A program made the position numbers and the translations under genes. The notes under the pieces are model-generated. The model had not been told where the DNA came from. It worked only from the letters and a program-made list of their open reading frames with translations, and ran no database searches. Below are positions 21,217 through 32,500 of a stretch of DNA of 32,500 nucleotides, piece after piece. Source of the stretch: Chromera velia (Eukaryota > Sar > Chromeraceae); NCBI GenBank assembly GCA_018398765.1, contig JAHBMJ010001055.1, forward strand, positions 1 to 32,500. Reading direction: 5' to 3'. Position 1 is the first letter of the stretch. Each line of letters opens with the position of its first letter.

Positions 21217-22942
21217 TCATTCAATCATTTTTTTTTTCATTTTTTCAAAGTTTTGTTGACAGAATCGGTCTACCTTCCTCTGCATCTCTCGCTGCATGTA
21301 TGTGTTTCCCGACCGCATCTCTGCCTGCTTGTATTTTCTTGCTCTCTGTCTACTTCCTTCTTGTGTGTGCACAAACCAGCGAAACACATGCACTGCAGAC
21401 TCACTGCAGGTTTGCGCAGTGTCTCCGCCTGCCCCCTCGAGAGTCTCCCCAGGGCGCCGCGAGTCCTCGTCACTCCGTATGTACACCCAAACACGTTCTC
21501 GGCATCCTTTGCTGCACGTACAGAGAATAAAAACATGTTCATACGTTTCAAGGCAAAGACACGCAAGGCTCGCTTTTCTCTTCGTGTAGATGCACAGCAG
21601 ATCTTCGGGCTCTCACAATCCTGTCTTAGAGCCCCTTCTCTTCTCTTTTGTCTTCTGATTGATTCAAGGAAGGAGTCCTGCATGGGCAGTCAGTCGTTCA
21701 AAATTAGACGTTTCAACTTTGTGCCTCTACTGCAGTTCAGTTGACTCCGTCCGCGGGCAGACAGAGAAAACAGAAAAGAAAAGAAAGGAGAAGAAAAGAA
21801 AGGAGAACGGACCCACCTGCGACGTGGCCTGTGTACCCGGGCGGCCTGTCCCTGAAGACCTCTGGAAGGTCTGTGTAGGTGTTCTCGGGCATGTACCGTC
21901 TGTTGCTGACTGTGTACGTGTGCGTGTGGTTGGCCGTGGCCCCCGCTCGGAGGGACAGGGGCGGGAGAGTGGACTGCCGGGGGGGAAGGATCCCCGCGGG
22001 GCTGAAGGTGAGGCCGTGGACGTACGCCACTTGGGGCTCCTGTCGGGATCTGTCGAGGAGGGCCGAGTTACGTTCCACCTGCAGCACTCATGCATGCATG
22101 TATATCAGTGTAGAGAATTGTACAGGTATGGTCGCAAACTTGCAATTTGGTCGGGAAGGGTTCATGTTCTTTCTGTCCGATTAGTGCAACCTGAACTGAA
22201 ACAGTGCGAGTTCTCAGCAACTGTTTGAATGCTCAATAAGTCTATCCAAGGGGGCTCCCAGAGCTTGAGAACTGCAGATTCGAGTTCTTGGGGACAGGCA
22301 AAGCGCCCCAAGGTGTCTGACCTGAGAGGCATTGTAGGTTGCCTGGTGAGATGATTTTCCGAAGTTGAGAGAGTCAATTCTGGTGTTGTCGGGTCGTGTG
22401 GTGAACCTAGTGGTGTCGAGTTGGTGTTCGTTTTGGTAGTGGGGGTGGGAGTTGTGGGCCCATACGGGAGGGTCTGCAAGGGTCCACTTTGCACTTCCAA
22501 AACGGTCACGTGGAACGCCGTCGGGACCTGCAGTGGGGGGGTTTGAATGGAGGGTTTAAAGATGTCCCATGGACAAAGGTCAGGCAATTTGATGTCATGC
22601 AAGCAGTTCATGCTGACCTGGAATCTGCCGCACAGGGCCACGCTCTGCCCCGTCAACCAGGTGTGCCGTTCTCTTGACCTTTCCAGAGACTTCCTTCAAG
22701 TACGGGTCTGTTGCTGTTGGGATGTACAGGTCCCTGCAACCACATACACTCATGAACATGCACATGCATGCAGGTGTATATATATGCATCATTACTGTTG
22801 TACACCAGGAACCCGTTTCTCCGCTTCACCTCACTGACCTCCCACGACCAACAGAGGCGTGCGTGCCATACTTGACTGTACATCGGGAAGCGGCTGTGGA
22901 CTGCACGTGGTTGAAGTCCCCTGTGTTGATCCACACGGGCAT
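21217..22942 (-). CDS. Probable ciliary/microtubule-associated protein with GYTGH motif, 6 exons
   Basis: Exons on minus: 22942-22839, 22733-22618, 22527-22322, 22078-21817, 21511-21405, 21291-21217; all phases agree and the total is 289 residues. The start ATG (22942) has an in-frame TGA five codons upstream. The protein has short Tyr/Pro/Thr-rich segments such as FGSAKWTLADPPVWAHNS, HPHYQNEHQLDTTRF and NFGKSSHQATYN, then RPPGYTGHVAAKDAENVFG with CTYG following, and a basic C-terminal helix. The PGYTGH...G.TY pattern resembles that of ciliary microtubule inner proteins of the FAM166/CIMIP2 type and related alveolate proteins, which line doublet microtubules. That function is inferred from one motif and overall character. 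No membrane segment seen. The motif is split by intron 4, and re-joining restores it in frame. Confidence 0.8.
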
Positions 22943-23721
22943 GTTTGGATGCAGTCAGTCCGGCGTGTGCGTATAGAAGTCAGAAGCCTTCCAAGTACCG
23001 TCTTTTGGAGCAACTCTGAGGTTTTCAACAGGAACTTAGGAACGATCGAATGACGAAGCTTGCATACACGGCGAACTGGGCCGGTTTGTACATACAGTCT
23101 CTTTCAGGAGAGTCTTTCGACCTGTATTGGCGCTTCCTCTTCGAGAGCAAACAACACGTAGGCGTTCTCGCGCGTGCCGCGCGCGGACGGCCGGCCGGTG
23201 CATGGTGCGCCATGAGCGGTCCCCGATGCATGCATGGGCCCCGATTGGGCCCCGGCATTCATCCGTCTCAGCGAGACGGCATGTATACGTCGTGTGAGAA
23301 ATAGACTCGAGTGAAAAAGACTCAAATCAATTCTCCAGTGACAAAAGAGACTGTTCTGGTACCATGCAATAAATTTATTAATATCTCCAATCAGTTCGTC
23401 ACGTTTCGATTTCGATACATTTTCTTGATGAAATGTGTACGCCCACCGTGGCACCGCCCTCTCCTGTACGGAATCATAGATCTGCTGAGTCCCGGCGTCC
23501 TTGTTGATTCATTCGATGATTTTTTATGCCCGTGACTTCTGACTGCAGATCACCCTGAAAAGTGGTGGTCCACAGCATTTCTCGTTGGCATAAGTGGTGT
23601 TCGATGCAATAGTTCTGTCACCCATATACGACGCCTGCGCCCTGGTGACACAAGTCAACGATAGCATTTTTCGCGTCTCTTTGAGATTTGATCGTGCTCA
23701 GAAGATAAGTCGAGTCTGACG
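22943..23721. promoter_or_regulatory. Divergent intergenic region upstream of the nuclease-like gene
   Basis: Start codons at 22942 (minus) and 23722 (plus) face away. A minus-strand ORF at 23104-23454 and GC-rich palindromic DNA at 23170-23240 (CGCGCGTGCCGCGCG, GGCCGGCCGG) are present. No gene could be built. Promoters for both neighbours should lie here. Confidence 0.4.
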
Positions 23722-25605
23722 ATGTTTCGCTTCTCGCTCTTGTTCCGAAGCTCTTTGCAGTCTGCCGCAGCAAAGACATTGTTCAAAGCTCCTGCGGCAC
23801 TCCGCAGTATTGATCAGCGAAAAGTCAGTTTTCCCCCAGTTCTCAGGGAAGAGGTTTCTCCCTCAGCATTGAAGAACAGGCCATCACGGAGGCAGCTTGT
23901 TGAACAGGAAATTCTCTGCAGCTCCTTGCTCGCAGTGAACACGACTGTGTCCCACTGTAAGCACTACAACCTTGTCTCTGCCATCGCTGCGGCTGGTGTT
24001 GAGATTGCCCAGCTGGGAGATGTTGGTGGCAGCCGCCCACCCTCGCAGCTGCCTAAAATTGCGGTCATTGAGGGCTTCTCGACCATCAAAGATCTGTCTC
24101 AGTTTGCGGAGTTCCATGACGAGTCTGATTATGTCGAACGAGTGCTGGCCGTGGCAACCGCTGCTGGCTGCGAGGGACCGGTCGGAATTGGTGTACTGCC
24201 GCAGCAGTTGCAAGACAGGCGTGACCTTTCGCAGCTTGCGGAGAAATTGAAGGATGCGCTTCGCACCTTCAAAACACTCGTCTTGGTCAACGCACCTAAT
24301 GCAGCGTTTGCAGATATCATAGTTCTCTCGCAGCGCCACGTGACGGGGGTGCAGGTCAAGAGCTTCAAAAGCGGGGGTCCTTCGTTAAAGCATCCTTGGG
24401 CTTTGCTGGGCACGCACAGAAGTACAAAGGACAGCAAGGAGGCACTCAACAACCTTCTCGACAGTGTGTGCGACAAGCCAGAGAAGGTGGTGCGAAGCTT
24501 TGTGGTCTGCCTTCGCACTGACAGCAACATACAGCCTCGATGGAGAGACGAGTGTGCACCTGAACATGAAGATGAGCATTTCTTCGTGTTGCAACGCAAA
24601 CAGCCCCTCAACAAAGAGTCTGCCTACTTCCTTGATGTGTTCCACGGACCCACCACTCTCCCGCACCGGGTATTTCCGTTGCGGGATGAGTTTCGCGGCT
24701 TCGTGGGTACCGTTAGTGGCCCGCGGCAAATAGAGCTCTCTGAGTTGCTGCTTGCAACCAAAAGAGGCGGAAAAGAGAGGAGGCAGAGAGAGCTGAACTT
24801 GATTGCAACAGATCTCTCGCGCAGGAGAGCTCCGTTGTTAAAGATAGCCAGAGAGGCCGGTGCTGCCATTGCTCGACTTGCAGGAGCGCTGCCTCCATCG
24901 CCGCCTCGTGACTCCCAGATCACAATATTGTCAGAGTTCTCGTCGATTCAGTCACGCGATGAATTTTGGTTCCTTGGAGAGGACCCATACTCCCAAGAGC
25001 GGCTAATCCTTACATCAATTGTTGAGGCCTGTGGGTTGCCCACCTATCTTTGTGGTCTTCGCTACTGTCTGGAACCTCCCCGCAAAGGCGAGGAGGTCCA
25101 GGATCCGTCTATCAGACAATACTTCTCCGAGTTGGAAGCCTTTGTCAAGTCGTGCTTTCAACGTGGGCAGCCATGCACCTTCGTCTTCCTCAATGCCCGG
25201 CCGGCTCGTTTTGCTGACATCATTGTTCTGACGCCACAGGGGATCACGCTGGTGGAAGTCAAAAACATGGAGAAGGGTGATAACCAGGGCTGCAACTGGT
25301 TCAAGAAAACTTGGGGAAAGTTGAATTCCTGTGAACACCCCGCACACAAACTCATAAAGGCAGTCTTTGCCGAGCCACAGAATGTGGAAACGAACTTTGT
25401 TTTGTGCGCTCGCGTAGGTTGCCGTGCTCATCTGTGGGTCGAATGGCTTCGCAGATACGTCGCCAGTGACACCAGTGACGTAAACAACAGACACATGCTG
25501 CTAATTCGTCCTAAAGCTGATGAATTTGCGGCGTTTCGTAACTTAGGCGGAGAAGAGTTCATTTTGGAGTCCCACTCCATGTCAAAGTACAAAAAAAAGT
25601 TTTGA
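23722..25605 (+). CDS. Tandem double PD-(D/E)XK nuclease-like protein, single exon
   Basis: 627 residues with no intron. The N-terminus MFRFSLLFRSSLQSAAAKTL is basic and acid-free, like a mitochondrial presequence. Two related halves follow. Half 1 (~113-330): EGFSTIKDLSQFAEF, Glu139 in YVERVL, VNAPNAAFADIIVL with Asp198, then VTGVQVK (Gln211, Lys213). Half 2 (~400-610): SEFSSIQSRDEFWFL, Glu426 in QERLIL, LNARPARFADIIVL with Asp499, then ITLVEVK (Glu512, Lys514). Helix Glu, strand Asp and (E/Q)xK in order is the PD-(D/E)XK restriction-endonuclease-fold signature. The second copy keeps the full set; the first has Gln in place of Glu, which also occurs in active-site variants. ADIIVL...VQVK recalls the nuclease domain of Crinkler/RHS-type proteins, a tentative link. 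Function unknown; it may be a host gene or of mobile-element origin. Confidence 0.8.
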   Translation: MFRFSLLFRSSLQSAAAKTLFKAPAALRSIDQRKVSFPPVLREEVSPSALKNRPSRRQLVEQEILCSSLLAVNTTVSHCKHYNLVSAIAAAGVEIAQLGDVGGSRPPSQLPKIAVIEGFSTIKDLSQFAEFHDESDYVERVLAVATAAGCEGPVGIGVLPQQLQDRRDLSQLAEKLKDALRTFKTLVLVNAPNAAFADIIVLSQRHVTGVQVKSFKSGGPSLKHPWALLGTHRSTKDSKEALNNLLDSVCDKPEKVVRSFVVCLRTDSNIQPRWRDECAPEHEDEHFFVLQRKQPLNKESAYFLDVFHGPTTLPHRVFPLRDEFRGFVGTVSGPRQIELSELLLATKRGGKERRQRELNLIATDLSRRRAPLLKIAREAGAAIARLAGALPPSPPRDSQITILSEFSSIQSRDEFWFLGEDPYSQERLILTSIVEACGLPTYLCGLRYCLEPPRKGEEVQDPSIRQYFSELEAFVKSCFQRGQPCTFVFLNARPARFADIIVLTPQGITLVEVKNMEKGDNQGCNWFKKTWGKLNSCEHPAHKLIKAVFAEPQNVETNFVLCARVGCRAHLWVEWLRRYVASDTSDVNNRHMLLIRPKADEFAAFRNLGGEEFILESHSMSKYKKKF

Positions 25606-25891
25606 AAATTAAACCTTTTAACACTATAAGTTGGTCGGAACTTCGTCCTTTGATTTGGATTAATTGATTTGTTGCATCATTTGTATATTTTATTATTGTG
25701 AACTTAGTGAACTAGCTTGTGAAACTTTCTTCAAAAAGTTTTCTCAATTAATTGTGTTTGACATTAAATTTGATACTAGGTTTTGACATGCTTTTGTCTT
25801 TCTTCGTCCTTTTCATAATTATGTGTATCTAGATGTGTATATACTTAATTTTTCACTTAAAAACAAAATTTGACTAAAATAAAAAATGATG
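25606..25891. other. AT-rich 3' flank of the nuclease-like gene
   Basis: Strongly AT-rich with no ORF. A polyadenylation signal could not be singled out. It ends at the left target duplication of the next MITE. Confidence 0.5.
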
Positions 25892-25899
25892 TGACGTTG

Positions 25900-26122
25900 C
25901 TAGCTAGGCGTCGGCTAAACAAAAAAAAATAAACAATCAGAGACGATCTTTTTTTCTTTCTTTCTTTTTTACTTTTTTACCCTCCATAACACCTAACAAC
26001 AGTTGTGCAACACATGAACAACACTTGTGCCACACTTGAACAACAGTTGTTTTCTGAAAAAGAAAAAAAAAAAGTAAAGGGTTTGGGGAAATCTTTTTTT
26101 TTTTTCTTTAGCCGACGCCTAG
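25900..26122. mobile_element. CTAG-ended MITE (223 bp), GTCGGCTAAA subtype
   Basis: The right end TTTAGCCGACGCCTAG is the inverse of CTAGGCGTCGGCTAAA, which starts at 25904. An extra CTAG precedes it at 25900. The flanks are a perfect 8-bp duplication TGACGTTG at 25892-25899 and 26123-26130. The interior has repeated CAACAGTTGT / CAACACTTGTG words shared with the copies at 2236, 10211 and 26875. Confidence 0.82.
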
Positions 26123-26130
26123 TGACGTTG

Positions 26131-26866
26131 TTTAATCAATTATGTCTTTATTAGCCGACTGATCCTAAGACTGATCTTTAATAACACGGCAAGGCCAAAT
26201 CTAGGGATCAAAAACTTCAAAACACTGAAGGCAATCCAATTTTTTGAAAGCATGAAAGGGGAAAAAAAAAAATCGTTTAAATTATTTATTGTTGTGAGCT
26301 ACAGGGGCCACACACTGCGTATCGATACCATAGAGGGCCGACCCACGTCCAAACCGTGCGCTAGCCCGCACGTCACGGCCCACACAAGTTACAGGCATGC
26401 GTGTCGTCACCACAACCGTTCCGGTAACTATTCCTTATAAACACCGATCAATCTCTTCTTCTGGCCTGCATCTCCACTCATGGAAGCTCTGCAGTTAGTC
26501 GAATGACAATGTGAGACTGAAAGGTTCCTACTATGCAGGACGGAAGTTTGCATTGCAGTTGGCACTCATGATGCAAGCCCTGGCCGGACCTTTATTCCTA
26601 CACTTTCACTTCATTCCATCTCCCTATGCTAGCCACCAACGTTTGTGCACTTTGCCATGTTCCTAAAACACGATATTTATATATTACTAATGCCACTTCT
26701 ATAGACGCTATAGTATAGACGTTGTAACGGTTGCATCTAGCGTTGTATGTTAGTGATGATGAGTTTTCTACTAGACTCCTAGTGAGTCTTCAACCTAGAA
26801 TTAGACCAAGAATGATCATAATACAGCTAATAATGCAGTAGTGTAACTGTAATGCAGTTTTCGCTA
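26131..26866. other. Intergenic, no gene seen
   Basis: Mixed composition. A 62-codon ORF at 26252-26440 is unsupported by any motif. Several CTAG-containing words but no further complete MITE. Confidence 0.5.
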
Positions 26867-26874
26867 TGTGAAGT

Positions 26875-27124
26875 TTAGGCCTATCACAGAGAAAAAAAAA
26901 ATAATTTAAACCCGTCCTCACTTAGTTTTTTTTTTTTTTTTTGCCCGACGATGTTAGGTGACAAACAACTGTTATTCAAGTGTTGCATAAGACTAGACCA
27001 TAAATGTTGTTTTGGTGTTACACAAGTGTTGCTTAGGTATTGCGCAAAAAAAAAAAGAAAAAAATAATTTAAGCCAATTCTGGTTTACTTTTTTTTTTAT
27101 TTTTTTTTGTTGTGATACGCCTAG
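26875..27124. mobile_element. CTAG-ended MITE (250 bp), inverted relative of 10211-10442
   Basis: Ends TTAGGCCTATCACAG and TTGTGATACGCCTAG. Flanks TGTGAAGT (26867-26874) and TATGAAGT (27125-27132) are an 8-bp duplication with one transition. The interior GACGATGTTAGGTGACAAAC and GGTGTTACACAAGTGTTGC is the reverse complement of the interior of the element at 10211-10442. Confidence 0.82.
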
Positions 27125-27196
27125 TATGAAGTAGAGCCAGGATCTTGAAGGAGACTTGCACGAACATGAACTGCCAGGAGCTAGGCTCCAACGGCT

Positions 27197-27236
27197 TTAG
27201 TCATTCATTCATTCATTCATTCATTCATTCATTCAT
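27197..27236. repeat. (ATTC)n tetranucleotide microsatellite
   Basis: Ten or so perfect TCAT/ATTC units immediately downstream of a MITE. Confidence 0.93.
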
Positions 27237-29458
27237 AAATGTGGTTTTAAAATGTTATAATACAGTTATATTTAGTATCATAACCTAAATAATAGCTAAA
27301 TTATGACTGTCGATACAACAAAATTGTATATAGTTATGTATACTTATATAATACATAGCTACTAAAGCAATTAATCTATAGCTCGTTAAGTCTGCATCTA
27401 GGATATTTTTTATTTATAGTCCAACTTAGAAATGGATTCAGTTTATGTTTTGTGTATGTCCCGTTTTGTCACCGCGGCCATCATCATGGGTCATCTCAAA
27501 ATCACTTCACATGCATCAATTTCTGTTTTATGCTCTTTCTCTTAGTCTTTCTCGATCGTCAATGGAAAGTTGGTCAGACACATATATGCACGCATAAATG
27601 AACGGAAAAAGTCTTGTGGTTGACCGATTCAACCATTGATTCCATCCATCTGCATTTCGACCTTTAAAATTACCTGCCTGTTTCTTTTGCTGATCCATTC
27701 ATCGCTTTGGCATCATATTAAAGAGACAAAAAGAAAAGAAGCTCGCATCGCTTCCCGTCTTGCCCCCTCTGTGGTGCAACTTCATTAATACACCCGTGCT
27801 CCCCTTGTTGTGCCCTTCCTTCTTGTCTCCCTTTTCCCTTTTGAGTTGATGCGTTGTTCCAATCATCCAGGAAAACGCTTTCTGATGTCACGCTACAAAA
27901 AGAAAAAGAAAGAAACGATCTGTGCTGCACCTGGGTCAATCAAGTGCATTGACTGCTTCTGTCTCTGCAAGGTGAAAACCGATCTCCCTTTCTTTCCTTT
28001 CCTTTTCCTTGCTTTTCTTTTCTTTTCTTTTCCTTTTCCTGCTTGCGATGTTTATTTTTTTCGTCACGAGATACAACTTGGATACTCTCCCACGGCGACA
28101 GCCAAACAGACAGACCTCGAGCGAAAAAGAGAACATTGAGAAACCAAAATGGAACCCCACGGTCACTCGATCGTTTGTGCACTTTCAAGCTTTGGAATGA
28201 AGACCCGCGAGTCTCTTCATGCATGCCATAAAGTTGTGTGATTGCTGCATGAAGAGAACAATCAACAGGCGTCCTTCCTTGATACTCCCGTTTCCTGCCT
28301 TCCGCTTCTTCCCTGCATGCCCCTCTCTCTTCCTTTCTGTTCTCTCTGTGGACACTGACGTATTGCAAGGAAAAAACTGTTTTGGACAGAGCCGAGTCGA
28401 GCCGACGAAGAAAAGGATCGTTCTTCAAATTTCCTTCCAGCGACTGACTGCCGACTATCGAGAAAAAGAGAAAATGCAAGAAAGACCGAAATGAAGCATG
28501 CATGCAAATCAACCAACAGCACACCGGTGCGTTCGCAGCAACTGCATGTTCATCATCCATTCTTCAATTAATGTCTTGCTTGATTCATTCACTTTCCTTT
28601 CAACCTGCAGATTCACTCTACGATGTTTTACTTTACTTCAGGAACCGACTCGTCCCTGTCCTCAGGACTCGTGTGTGTGTGTGTGTGTGTGATCCGAACC
28701 TTGCAAGCTTGTCATTTCGCATGCGCCTGCATGCTTTCTTAAATATAAAAACAGGAAGGAAGGCCGGTGAGGACCTTCCTGTTGAATCGCCGGTCGAAAA
28801 ATCGAGAGGACCTTGCTACATGGCCACTTCGGTCAAGAATGTCGATCAGGAAGGAAACCAGTCATCAGCACTCAGCGCATGTATGGATGAATGTGCGATA
28901 GGATAGCGACATGACCGGCATTCGTTCTATCACGAAACACCCGGCCTGCCCCTCAACGGTCATGCATTCATGGATGACATGAAAGTATGAAAAAATTAAG
29001 AGAAAATAGCGCGCAAGAAACAGAGAGAGAGAGAGAAAAGGTCGTTTGATCGATCCATCGATGATCGAGCCTTTCTTTCCGTGCAGGAAGAGAGAAACAA
29101 AGAGACAGAAAGAAAGCGGTCGGCACATATGGTCAGTCCAGATGTTCTTCGATCATCGAACGAGGACGGACGGAAGGAAACAAAAGTCGAAAAGTCATAC
29201 AGACTTACAGGGGTCCTTCTGTCCTTTCTGGCGATGAGGAGAGAAGAGAGCATGCATGCAGGACGAAATTAACAGATAGATAAACACATTTCACCTGTAG
29301 GGAATAAAGTCAGAACATTCTCTCTACCATGGAACCAATCCATCCAAGCAACAAACACATGTTTACATTCCTCTTCGTGCATTCATGAGCTTGCATTCCA
29401 GGCAGGAAAACGGACAGCTGCATTCTATAGCCCACCGTCCCTTTCCCCTTGTCTCTCT
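27237..29458. other. Unassigned region with splice-like signals, no gene built
   Basis: 27237-27700 is AT-rich and empty. From 27700 composition becomes gene-like. Minus-strand patches include a segment with NLKNDPFLRRLDSALSKT ending at a GTCAGT donor (about 28368) and an acceptor ACCTTGCAG (about 27976) followed by an open frame. On plus, ATTCACTCTACG follows CTGCAG at 28610 and runs to a (GT)n tract at 28671. None could be linked into a phase-consistent chain, so an unrecognised spliced gene is possible but unproven. Confidence 0.35.
28671..28692. repeat. (GT)n microsatellite
   Basis: About 22 bases of perfect GT repeat on plus. Confidence 0.9.
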
Positions 29459-32498
<3,040 letters not shown>

Positions 32499-32500
32499 AC

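Overview
This is nuclear DNA from a eukaryote with spliced genes. Family-level recognition gives a LOG-family Rossmann protein, a REI1/ZNF622-type ribosome-biogenesis zinc-finger protein, a TruA-type tRNA pseudouridine synthase, a class-II DYRK-type protein kinase and a probable ciliary microtubule protein. Many introns (85 bp to 1.2 kb), very abundant microsatellites, TGCATGCA motifs and small hAT-like transposons fit an alveolate alga, most plausibly a chromerid such as Chromera velia. That placement is inference, since no search could be run. Exon structures were built by hand by requiring GT...AG borders, matching phases and a continuous family pattern.

Layout. 1-303: (CA)n microsatellite. 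311-2484: transposon-rich intergenic DNA, with a 974-bp hAT-like element, a 241-bp MITE and two copies of a 72-bp repeat. 3098-7752 (-): LOG-family gene in 7 or 8 exons. 8422-9697 (+): REI1-like gene in 2 exons, head-to-head with LOG. 9698-12188: intergenic, with a 232-bp MITE and a 1,164-bp hAT deletion derivative carrying a broken transposase. 12189-15016 (-): TruA-like gene. 16022-16685 (+): unrecognised 157-residue protein in 3 exons, head-to-head with TruA. 16686-18563: intergenic, with a 424-bp MITE of the same family as the 1,164-bp element. 18564-19343 (+): leucine-rich-repeat ORF overlapping an antisense MYND-like motif. 21217-22942 (-): six-exon gene with a GYTGH motif. 23722-25605 (+): intronless 627-residue protein with two tandem PD-(D/E)XK nuclease-like domains. 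25900-27124: two more MITEs. 29459-32231 (-): 3' part of a DYRK-type kinase gene running off the window, with one intron built largely of a (TCTG)n repeat.

The genes do not form a pathway; they are ordinary, independently transcribed nuclear genes, several in divergent pairs. The most unusual items are the double-nuclease protein, the coherent hAT/MITE families with readable 8-bp target duplications, the 34-bp duplication of a splice acceptor inside the LOG gene, splice donors lying at the edge of microsatellites, and a splice-donor consensus that favours C or G at position +3 and keeps G at +5.
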